A DNA stretch of 64,000 bases from Micropterus salmoides. Its lineage: Eukaryota; Chordata; Actinopteri; Centrarchiformes; Centrarchidae. Location of the stretch: positions 19,706,308 through 19,770,307 of the forward strand of contig NW_024040152.1 in NCBI RefSeq assembly GCF_014851395.1. Reading direction: 5' to 3'. Every line of letters begins with the position of its first letter. Position 1 is the first letter of the stretch. Of this stretch, positions 34,501-46,500 are shown piece by piece. The notes beneath the pieces are model-generated. The model was given only the letters and a program-made list of their open reading frames with translations. It did no database searches and was not told the origin of the DNA. The translations under genes were made by a program, and so were the position numbers.

Positions 34501-37500
34501 AGCGTGTGTGTGTTTTTGTGTGTGACCGAGTAAGTGAGTGAAAGGGAAATTGATAAGCGTGAGTAGAGTAGGAGGAAATGAGAAAGTGCTAAAAGAAAGT
34601 GAACAGTGAAAAATACTTATACTTATGCTGTGCATCATCTTTGTAAAACCCAAAACTTTACTGAGTTATGGATAAAAGGTTACTGCTTAATTGCTTGTGT
34701 TACATGCTTATAAATTACTCTGGTAAGGATTTTTTGAAATGCGTGACTGGCTGGGAGGAGAATAAGTGCTGCCACTTACAGTCTTTACATTTGGCCTCGT
34801 CGCTTCCGTCTTCACAGTCCTGCTTACTGTCACACACAACCTCCTGAGGCAGACAAACCCCGTTACCACAGCGGAACTCATTCGCCTCACAACCTGGAGG
34901 AAATTAAACATGGTGATGAGGAAGTTATAATAAAATCAAGAGAAATGCTTGAATAAGGAGAAGACAAGCCGTTTCAGGACATTAGTGGTGCAGCCACGGT
35001 GGACATTAGCACCAGTCTCCATTTGTCTTGCGTGTATTACACATGATTAAGTGTCTGGACGGATGCTGAGCAAATTGGGCAAGGCTTCAAACAAACTCCA
35101 TTACTGATAAAATAATGACTGCACGCAGCCCAGGAGTCGGTGACCGGAGCATTAGCAGTGATGTGCATTTAATGTTGGCACAATTAGCATAGCATTAGAT
35201 AAGGTTTGTGTTCCCTAAAACGCACTTTAAAGAGATGGTAATACTTACCGCATTGTCTCTCATCGCTCAAGTCTCCGCAGTCGTTGACGTGATCACACAC
35301 AAAAAGTTTTGGTTTGCACAGGCCATTCAAACAAGCAAACTGGTCGGCCTCACAATCTGAGGCAAAAAAAATGCAATCTATTAAACAATGCAACTGAGAA
35401 AGTTGATTTGAAAAGGGGACATGATGTCACCAGTAGAAGACAACAGAAATGTTATGCCTTAAATAACTTGTTAGTTTTTGAGAATTGTGCTTATTTGCTT
35501 TCTTGCCAAGGTTTTGGGACGCCTGCGTTCACATGCACATGAAGGTTAGTGACATCCCATTCTTAATCCATAAGGTTTAAAATGGAATTGGCCCACCCTT
35601 TGCAGCTGTAACAGCTTCAACTCTTCTGGGAAGGCTGTCCACAAGTTTTAGTAGTGTGATCATGGGAATTTTTGACCATTCTTCTAGAAGCGCATTTGTG
35701 AGGTCAGGCACAGATGTTGGACGAGAAGGCCTGGCTCACAGTCTCCGCTCTAATTTATCCCAAAGGTGTTCAATTGGGTTGAGGTCAGTGACACATTGGG
35801 AGTTGTACCCGGCTCTCCCACACCAAAGGCAAGCATCTTATCCACTGCACCATCACCACCCATAATCTCCCCTTCACCAAAATTTACACTTGGCACTATG
35901 CTGGCCACACAACTTTTAGAGGTGTGTAGCTATTGACTCTGCAGAAAGTTGGCGACTTCTGTGCATTGTGCGCCGAGTTTCTGTTGTCCCCTATCGCTTC
36001 TGCTTTGTTTTATGGGTGGTGATGGTGCAGTGGAATATTCAGTAGTGAGGAAATTTCATGAATGGACTTATTGCACGGATGGCAACCTATCACGGTACCA
36101 CGCTTGATATCCCTGAGCTCCTGAGAGCGACCCATTCTTTCACACATATTTGTAGAAGCACTATGCATGCCTAGGTGATTGATTTTTAAGCTCCTGGGCC
36201 ATTGAAGTGATTGGAACATCTGAATTCAATGATTCTGAGGGGTGTCCTAAAACTTTTGGCAATTTAGCGTATGCAGGATAATTATGAAGCTACAGCCAGT
36301 GGCCAGTTAGCTTAGCTTAGCAGAAAGAAAAGCAGAGGGTGAGAAATGAGGAGGGGAAGAAAGACAAAAAAAAAGGTGCAGATGGGTCAAGGGAGAAACT
36401 TACGGCACTGCTTCTCGTCGCTCATATCACCGCAGTCGTTCCAGCCATCACACTTCAGTTCTTTCGCAATACAGAAGCCAGATGTGCAGGCGAACTTGTT
36501 GGGGCAAGCTGCTCACAAAACAAGAAAAAAAGAGGAAGGGAGAAGAGAAAATAAGACAGAAAGACAATGGTGACAAATTGAGCAAGAGGGAGTGACAAGT
36601 TTATGTTTGCAATATCTATCATGCTGCCAATGCTTGTCCCTGTTGATCAGAGCAATTATAAATCCATTTTGGTCAAACTGGGAGACAACATAAAGAGCAG
36701 ATAGTATTGTAAGTGGAATGCTCCTGACTGACACTGGCAAATAAAATGGACCCAATAAACAAGCTCTCTGGTGACTTGTCTAGCTCTTGACTTTCACCGC
36801 CGCAATTTCTAACCCTCCATCACTAAACAGCTCTGTTTGACTGTCAATCAGCTACGGTCTTGTAGCCTCTCAGTCTACACAGTTCCTGCCCCAGTGTCTT
36901 GCTCTATAATGGCAGGCTATGAGTGTCACTGTCACATCGCAACATTTCATCCGTCTCGCCAAGTGTCATGTAAATGTGGGTGCAAGACAAGGCTTTTAAC
37001 TCACGGTCTCCAGGATCATAGGAGCTGTACTCTGCACTGAACCCTTTGTCAGTGTAGGACTTATCGGAGTGGAACTTCACATTTAGCACGTTGTCCTTAC
37101 TGGTCAGAGCCAAAGAGGACATTTCTCCGCAATACCTGTGCCACAAGGCCAATGTTAAAGAGAATTCAGGTTTATGACAACTTAGGTTTTATTTTTTGTA
37201 CTTCTAGTGGTTATAATGACAATGTGCTCACTAAAGTAACTGTCGAGATTAGGGAAAAGGGCAACCCCGCTACAACAATGTCCAACAGGGCAAGAAACAT
37301 GCAGTCAGACAAGTTGTAAAGAAATCAACAATTAAGTTAGATTATATTTGGAGGCAAATACAGCAAGTTCAGCGGGTCAAAGTTGAACCATGAAGTCAGC
37401 TTGGTAAATGTGGCGGATGTTAACGACAGATGGTCCAAGGTATCATTTAAATTAGTTAAAGTCTTACTTGGTGTCCATAACCTCCACGTAGTCTTTGTGA

Positions 37501-40500
37501 CACACACGGGTGTCCACCCCAGGCTCTTTCATGCGGAACATGGTGAACTTCAACCGCACATGCTTCCCAGCAGGGACCTACAGCACAGAGGAAGAGGAAA
37601 TAGACTTATAACTTTGTTTACCATGCACATTACTCCTTCACCTACACACAGAGACATGCATCGGTCTGCCCCAATGTAAATGTGAGCAGACAAACTGTAA
37701 CACACCCAAACGGGCCTTGGGTGCACACGTGCATGTGTATGTACACACAAGCATTCTACATACACACCAGGAAGCAAAACCAACACACAAAACACTGCAG
37801 CTCAGCTAGAGCTGCGGCAGCAACAGCAGTCTGACAGATGAAGATAGAGGAGGTACTGAACAGCTTGGCTTCTATAGAGCTGCCTCAGCATTCCTCTGAT
37901 GGCAGGCTGAGGACAGAGGAGGAGGAGGAGGAGGAGGAAGAGGAGGAGGAGGAGGAGGAGGTGGTGGGTGAAAGGGTTTCAGGTAGAGGAGGGGGCCAGG
38001 GAGAAGAGCAGTGTTGCAAACCTGAATGGTCCACATGCAGTCCACCGAAGGAGGATAGAAGCTGGGGTAAAGTGGGGAGGTGAAGACTCCTTCGCTTTTA
38101 GAGAGGAGACCACCACAGGTTTGCCCTGAAAAGAGCATGTCATATAATCACATTCGTGTATAAGACATTATCATTTGTAATGGGTTTAACTATAAAGAGA
38201 ACTTAAATTGTAGATGTAGATATTGTACTGAATGCAGCTGGAAAATGGATGTTGTGCCATTTCCAGCTGCATTCCAGTGCCACAAATGTCTTAAATACCT
38301 TTAGAAATAGGGATGGCGCTATAATTAGCCTCAAAGCCAGGCCTTAGAACTTCACTGTCAGTAATCATGTTAATCAACATGATGTTGCCAGATGACACCA
38401 CCTCCAGAGGGTTGGAGGGAGGCCTCTGACCACACTTCCTGTGAGAGAAGGATGAACTGTCAAGCAAGACGGTGCACAAATCAGGTACAGCTATAGAATC
38501 CGAAAAGGGTGTTTGGAACAAATAAGCAAGCGTAAGATGAACGTCTGATACATTTACTGAATGGTGTTTTGCATTTCTTGGGGATGTGCAACACTTGGGG
38601 AACTAAAATCAAGCTGTAATTATTTTTAGTCAGAAGCACTAAAACATCAATTCAGCAAACAAGTTTAAAATGCTTCAAGAAAAATTTTTTTGAAAAGAAA
38701 TCAATAGATAAGCAGAGAGAGGTAGAGAAAGACATAAATAAGGAGAGATGTGCCAGCACTAGAGAGAAATTGCTTAGGCAGAGTTTCAAAAGTTAAACAT
38801 TAGGTACATTAGCAAAAAGTTTCGTCATTGCTAGCGGCTGAGCACTGAAGGTGTGAATGACGCTGCAAGAGCAGTAATACATCTACCTCCAGTAGAATAA
38901 TGTCATTATAGAGTATTATATTATGGCTCTCATAAACCTCATGTCACCTTGGATAAAGCTGATCGCTCAATAGCTTTATAAAAATTGTATGCATCACTTG
39001 GTAACGCATATTTGTTTGGCAATGGTTTCCGAGTCTTAAAGTGCCTGCAGCAACAACTGATGTAGCATTCAGGAGCCTGTAGTTTCAGGAGCCCCCCCCT
39101 CCCCCCAGTAGACAAAGTGCAATTACACACAGTGGTGTAGCAGGATTCGTGTCGGCACCCATCACAGATTTGAAAGGAGAGGTCTTTTTGAGCCACCTCA
39201 ATCTCACTAGGTCTCAGAAGTTAACAATAAAATGGGACATGCAGCGCTAAAGGCTTCAGCCCCCCCCCCAAAAAAAAGAAAAGAAAGAAAGTTACAATCA
39301 CAAATTCGGTGAAAGGAATGAACCGGAACATGTTTCCCACACACATCAAAACAGCTTATACTCCTAAATCCCTCAGCAGCATTTTAGTCAAATACAAAGT
39401 GATTCCTAATGGTTGTCCTCTGGGAATCATGAAAAACGATATTTCCCTTCTCTCTGATCGTCAAGGATAAATAAATGAGACAAATCATTGTTGAGCCCTA
39501 TCACACAAACCCTGCTAACCAATGTTTAGGACAAAATGAAAATGTGATTTGTGCGAATATTTTATGTAATTTAGGAGCAAAAATGTGTAAACTTTCTGGT
39601 TTTCTTTTGAATAAAAATCCTCTCGGGATGAAGCATTAGTGCAAGGACTCCTGCCCGGTACACTGCAAGTAAATAATACAATGATAAAATCTGTTCATTA
39701 AGATTTCACTTTAAAGAGCACCAGTATGACCTTGTACCATGCACAACATGCTACCAAAACCCTGTGGACATTCACAGCCCTATGACTTACTGTGTGATGG
39801 CCCGAGTTTCATCTGTACTCAAAGAGTCATAGATGAAGACATAGTCTTTATTGCAGTTATCCTCGATGTGGAAAAAAGGGAAACTGACAGAAATGGCATA
39901 GTTTTCTGAAGCTCGCATTTGCCACTGACACCGAGACTTGGCGGGGTAGCGATCGGGGTATCCTGGTGACAAAAACGTCTTCACCGTTTCATCAGCCTCC
40001 AGACGGTAGAAACAGTCACCTAGGAGTAACAACCGTGTATATATTATACAGTGAGCAGCATAGACATGTGTAGCTTGTCAACAGTAGTTAATAGCTTGTA
40101 AATCAAAATGTGATCATGTTTTGAATCTTCATTGGCGAATTTTAACTGCTTTGACCGTTTCCTTCAAAATATATCGATAGTAAAGATTGTATCTTCTCTG
40201 TTTTCTCTTGGAATGGATTTTTAATCATCATCAAAACAATTATTGCAAATACAAGTCCATCTGTCCTTAAGTGACTTGCTCTGGCCTGATACAGCGTTCT
40301 CAATCTCTGACTAGAGCAGCATATGTTCAGTACACGCCGGGCCAGCCATTCCTTACAGACTGGCAGGAGGGTGAGCATCTAGCCAGCTGGAAAATTACAA
40401 CTGCGCGTGATTGAAATGGGACATGCTGTACTCACTGGTTTTGGGGTTCCTGGCCATGCGAAAATCTGTGGCTGGAGAGAAAGGGAGAGAGAGAGGCAGA

Positions 40501-43500
40501 GTAACAGGAGGAGGTAAGGATGGGTCACTAACATTGGGAGGCTGATAGAATTTGATGCATGAGCCTAAAATATTTGGGTTGCACATTTTCTGTTCCATTT
40601 CCCTGCGGTTAAGGGAACTGGTGATGACGTGTAGCCATTTCTGCATCTCTGTTTTAACTATCTGGGAAAGCAACATCAAATCATACCCACAGAAATAATT
40701 TTAAAGGGAACCAAAACCACTGAGTCACAAAGCTGGAACTTGGCTGGTGGACAGATGTGGACAAATGCAACGTGAATGCTGAGAAGACAGAAGGAAGAAA
40801 AATGTCTGTCTCAAGCCAGGCCAGGCCCAGCTAATATCATTAGATGATCCAAACAGCATAAAATGTGCAATCTCAGATGCAGCACAACCAGAGAGGCCTG
40901 GCTTATCGGTTATCATCTTATCAGAACAACTCAGAGCAAGCTCCTATAATACAAATAGAAAGCATACAGAATACCAATGCTGATAGGAGATGACAGTGAC
41001 CTTATTCAGATCTGTATTCACGATGCTTTATCTTCGCGGATTGTTAAATGTCATAATATGGAGCCAGCTGTAGCAAACACCAAGTTGTCCCCATCTTTTG
41101 ACCCCTTGGTGTGACCCCTCCTAACCTGCCCCTGTGGTACCTACCTGAGGCAGTGACTTCAGTGATCTTGATAATCTTGGGGCTCGTCAGGCTGCGCTGC
41201 TCCCTAATGCCTTTCTCCAGAGTCTCCAAAACACGCAACTCTGAGAACTTCGGCACAATCTCCAAGTCTTCGACCGGAATGTCAAACTGGGACCAGTAGT
41301 AGGCTTTCACACCCGCACTGGTGTGAGCAGAAATGAGAGAGAAATGGATGGAAGGAAGAGCATAAAAAGACCTTTCAGTAACAAGCTTCAACATTTAAGA
41401 AGACTAGTAGATTTGGATTACTGTAAATCATAAATATCTAGCAGTAGCTGCATGCTCTGTCCACATGCTGTGTGATTACTGTATAAATCACACAACGTCA
41501 CACTCCGCTACAGTGCAATGTTACACACATAACTGGGCGTGATTACAGGTCAATAGACCACATCGAACCTAAAATCTTCAACAACAAAACATTTCCTTCA
41601 TACAAGATTTAGTGTGAAGTTTCTTTTTTACATTCAGTTTTCACAATCTGTTCAGCAGTAACATAGAAATTTGAGGAGCTCAAGATCTCAACGGTACCTG
41701 AATGCAGTGACCACAGACGTAGTGTAGTATTTTGCGAGCAAAGAGTCTTTCTTGTAGCTTTCCTCCAGCTGTGTAGAGAAAATTAATTTTTACTGAGGAG
41801 AACATGTACAAGGTCTCTGCTTGTCTGCCTAAAGACAAAGTGCAAATTAGCATGTTAACATAAAAACCGCCTCCCATGAAAAGCACATCACCACGGGATT
41901 CCAAATTAACTGTCTTGCCATCAGCTGCAGTGAGCTGCGGACTGCAGACAAGGCTGTAGTCATGCTGTGGTCCTAAATGCAGGTCATTACCATATTTTAC
42001 GCATGTACAGTGTTATTTAACTTCAATCAAAGTGCTTGTTGTGAAAAGTTAACATAAAAAAAAGAAATATTTGTTTTTATATAGATTTATTTGTTTAGCG
42101 ATAAAAGCTAAAAATGACATGGAGGGAGAAGAGAAGGATTGTTGAAAGGACTTAGCGGTTAAATATCACAAAATAATATCAAGACCGGTTTCAAAATGTA
42201 CATTTCTAAAGTGTAGGTTCGCACCATCAAATATGAACCCACTGCCATTTTACTAAACCCATCTAGAAGATAAAATAGTGGAGATAAAATATAGTTAGAT
42301 GATTTTCAAGGAGTCCACAGTCAGGTGGAGCCAGAGTGGTGGAGTAAAGTTGCAGGACAACTGGTTAAACATAATGCCTCCATCTCTGAGGTGCTTTAGC
42401 CCAGCATTGTTTACTTTGAGCCATACTCTGCAAGTTGTACCTGACATGTAAACAACAATAACCTAGATCTGAAACTATTCCAGTCCTAAGCTGTCCTTTA
42501 TGTTGTATGCAAGGGCAAAGCTAGTACATCATAAACCTTACCTCCCAAAATCATCAAGACATCTAATATTCCAGTCGGCCACTTCCACTAATATACACTT
42601 TAGACAATCACTTTGAGCTTTACACAGAGAGTGTACGCTTTATGGAGTTTGGGTTTTTTTTAGCTTTCAGCATGCTTCTAAGTGCTGCTACAAACATCTC
42701 CGCTGCCTCCAATAACAGGAGATGCTATTGAGGGAATTTCTAAGGGAATGTACAGCGTTTTAGTCAACCCACGCAAATGTGCCTTCAGCAGTTTATGTGC
42801 ATTAGGAGGGACATTTACATAATGCCAAATAACATCCACAACTAATCCTGAGTGTAATGCTCTTCTCAAAATAGTTAACAATAAACAATGTAGATGATAG
42901 AAATGTAACAAAAATAGAAAGGTAATCTTTCACATTCAAACTCACAAGTGCCTCCAGGTTGACCGCCAAATCCGTGAATGCCGGGCTGTTCGAATCCTCC
43001 AGATTCTTGTCGTATGGTACATCAACCATCCTCAAATGTCCACTGAAGACCTTTGTCGATGGACTGAGCTGCATACTGCTGGTTGCTGAATTGGCACCAT
43101 TTACTTGGAGGAGAGAGGCAGATGAGAGTTGAGTGTTTGAGCAACAAAATGCTTTAGGATAGCTGCTTTGATGAAAGAGGAGTCTTGGGGGTTTAAAACA
43201 GGCCTTGAAGCGCTATTTTAAAGTTGTACAGTGTGATCTTATACTGAAAAGACAGTTATAAGTTAGTTATTAAAACAGCCAGTTGAATCAAGAGGCTGTT
43301 TATCAAGACTTCAGAGGCCTTTTTCATCAGATGTACTGTACATGAAACTGACAAGAAAGCTGTGACATTTTTCTCCTTTGCATTATTAAAAAGAAGAATA
43401 AGTTGGAGTTGTCAAATAGGCTATCACTAATGGGAAATTACAAAGTCCAAACAAGCGACTCTTATATCAAAGAGCTGTGCCTTAGCATCAAGTGGAAATT

Positions 43501-46500
43501 ATCCACTTTACAGTTTTTGATATTATGCCCAACTTGGCAGTAACTGATGTCAGAAATGTGAAATACTCACAATTTTTTATTTTATTCTATCAAGAATAAC
43601 CATGATTTACGTACAAAACGTCCAGAGAATGCCCTACACCTCATAATTCTCTTCATCTTTAAATTCACCCACACCTATGTAAGCATAGTAGCAGTACCCA
43701 CCTTTGAGTAGTAGAAGAAAGCTTTCCACTATACTCACAGACAAACAGCCAAATGAGGATCGCCGCAACAACCACAAGGATCAAAAGCACCACAAGAACC
43801 CCGATCAGGATGCCGACCTTCCGCTTTGATGACACCTTCTCTTTGCAGGTAAGGAAGTCAATCCGCTCACTATGGCCATTACTACCCTGATGTAGAGAAA
43901 GAGCAAAATGCAGTTAGCAAACATACAGCAACTATGCCATGTTTTGGATGCAGATAATATTTACTTTGAGCAAACACTAACCTCTGCTTTAACCCAAACC
44001 TTAAAACAGATCCCTAAATTATCCATTTTGACTGAATAAATTACATTCTCCCCTCATTCCATGCAGATAAATAATGAAGGGTAGTTAGTTGGGAACCTCC
44101 AAAAGATTTTCATTGATTATACGCATCCACACGTCACACATAATGAACTTGAAATGGTAGGTGATGTTGTCAGCCACATCCCGTTTATAAGTACACAAAG
44201 TCCTCACTGAGTATTTATGTAGAATTTTGGAATGGTGACATAAATTATATTTTTTATATATAATTGCAGATAGAGAAACACCGTAAACACATTAAACCCA
44301 TAAAAGGTAATGATAAATGCATCACCGTCCCTCATACTGACAATTTGATCAATGTCTAGACTTGTTAAAACTAGTAGGGAAACATCTTTGACCTGTTCCA
44401 AAAAGTCTGTTTGTACTTGAGGAACAGATTATGACAAACCATGACAAAAAAATGCAATTTGAAATGCCCTAAACTACTTTCCAAGAGTGACATGTTCAAA
44501 CAGGCCGTGCACATAGTGTTTTTGCAAAACTGGCAAAACCTGTTTAGTAAATGTGAGAGAGCTCCCACACACTCCACGTACACACGTTAGGAAACCCGGA
44601 TAACAAAGAGAGATGCCTTGTAGATATTATCGGCATGGTGGTTTAGGCTGTGTGTATGTCTGTCAATACTGTATGTGTGTGTGTCTGTTGTTGAGTTCTC
44701 TCAAGTGGGCAGACAGAGAGAGAAAGGTTTCAGGACTGTTAGTAATCAACACACAATGAATTCAGTGCCTGTAGCTCATGAGTGAAGAAGCCAGAGTGCC
44801 ATTAGGGATGGAGAATCACTTTGGTATTAAATCAATTTGTCAGATGTGCTGCCCCTTAAGATGGGGGCTCAATTACATGAGTCTAGATGATAACTCATGG
44901 CAATTAAGGCCTATTCTTACTCGGCTCAGGCTTCTATACATGCTTTCTAATTGGAATCTCTAACAGCAATCATGGGCCAGAATGAAGGAAATCATTAGAG
45001 ATGGGGTCAGCAAGTGCTCCAGGGTCTCAGCCACCCTCATCACAGTCTAATAAAACCATTTTTGCTCTTCATCATATCTCATTCTTCTCTCCTAGAAAGA
45101 AATACTATCCCATTTTTAACTATGTGTAGCAGTTTTTTTCTTTTTTAAATATCAAGCTCTGTGTGCTATGCCATTAATAATCAGGAAGAAATGCTGTCTA
45201 AAGAAAAAAAACACAACAACACTGACTAAAAAAAAAGCTGGTTGCAAAGCAGTCTTCAGGTTTGATATAGTCAAAAGTACGATTCTATACGCAGTTGCTA
45301 CAGAGCAGCTTAACAGTCTAACCAGTTTGACAAGGGGGAAGCAAGTTGTGAGGTGTGGCTTAAGGGGACAAAAGCTCAGTTGCTATGTTATTTAAACACT
45401 AGACCTTATTAACAAAAATGCATGTATACCAATCCACATTAGTGAAAGACTTAATTGGTTGACCATTATCTGGCATTTTGAGATGATCAGCATCAGCTGA
45501 TACCAGGATCACAAGGCTGATAAACAAAAAATGCCTGCGGACACATCTGCAGGCACCCTTGTTAGTGTGGCTGCTGTGGAACAATGTTAGCGCCGCTCCT
45601 CAGTCACCATTATCTTTCCTAAATGTTAACACATTTCTTCTATTCTAAAGGCAGCAAATCTAATCAATTAATTAATTCTTAACAGGCTGCCATTAAATAT
45701 AGTTATACTGTAGACAATAATACAGCTGAATGGTGTCACTTCTGACAGACTGAATCCCGCTCTCTTATACACCTGTCACAAACTACTGTATTTTTTAAAA
45801 TTTAATTAATTAATACTAATTCCATCTAAAACAACATTTTACTGGCTAAGATAGCCATGTATATTAGACTGTACTCTGCATTGAATAATGGAATTATACA
45901 GGACTTTCTTTGTTTTGATATCAGCATTATATGGACCATCAGCAGCTGGGGCTGAACAACTGATTGAAATCTTATCATAATCGAAATATGGCCTGCTGTC
46001 ATTTTCAAATGCCAGGAGGTGCAATATTTGTTAATGGCAAAATGTTAGTCAAAATGCTATCTTAAATGAAATATTGTCGTGCTGCACAGATGTACTGGCC
46101 TACACATCATATTCTGCAGACTTAAGAATTTGTTTGGGGAAAAAATAAAAATCACCCCATAATTATTTAAATAGGTTTTTCAATGAAAATGATAATAATT
46201 CTGTAAAAGTTTACATTCCCTTCAATATCGCAAATCATATCACAATTGCAATATCAGTCAAAATACTGCAAATATAGCCCTATCAGCTGCCATGCTCTTT
46301 ACATATCAGCATTATAGCCATTGGAAAACCCATATATGTCGACTGTTAATCCAGATCTTTTGCCAGTTTATAAGAGATCAGAGATGGAATGTATTGTAAT
46401 GTACGGCACTTAGCTATACATTTGAGGCACTGGCACTTAACTTGATTACTTCTGTTTACTTGACTGTGTAGCCTACATCTTGACTGTTCACATAATTATA

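Larger units (their letters stand above)
35502..36264. mobile_element. Decayed Tc1/mariner-like element in st14 intron 12, with SINE fragments
   Basis: The ends form an imperfect inverted repeat (left TTGCCAAGGTTTTGGGAC from 35503; right GTCCTAAAACTTTTGGCAA near 36243-36262). Between them, minus-strand pieces of a Tc1-like transposase are recognisable: N-terminal MGRSQELRDIKRGTVIG (near 36135), RQLSAESIAT, a VPSVNFGEGEIM piece, and C-terminal NPIEHLWDKLERRL with PSRPTSVPDLTNALLEE. Large internal parts are gone and a TGA stop (35736-35738) interrupts the C-terminal piece, so it cannot be active. Two fragments resembling the head of a tRNA-derived SINE lie inside in opposite orientations. Confidence 0.85.

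Noticed and set aside
35796..35862. Possible tRNA gene on the minus strand
   Set aside because: It has A/B-box-like words, but the cloverleaf stems do not form and it sits inside a transposon remnant; a SINE head explains it better.
37838..38083. 81-residue + strand frame with a long glutamate run
   Set aside because: It is the translation of the GGA microsatellite and overlaps st14 exon 9 in antisense; no independent support.
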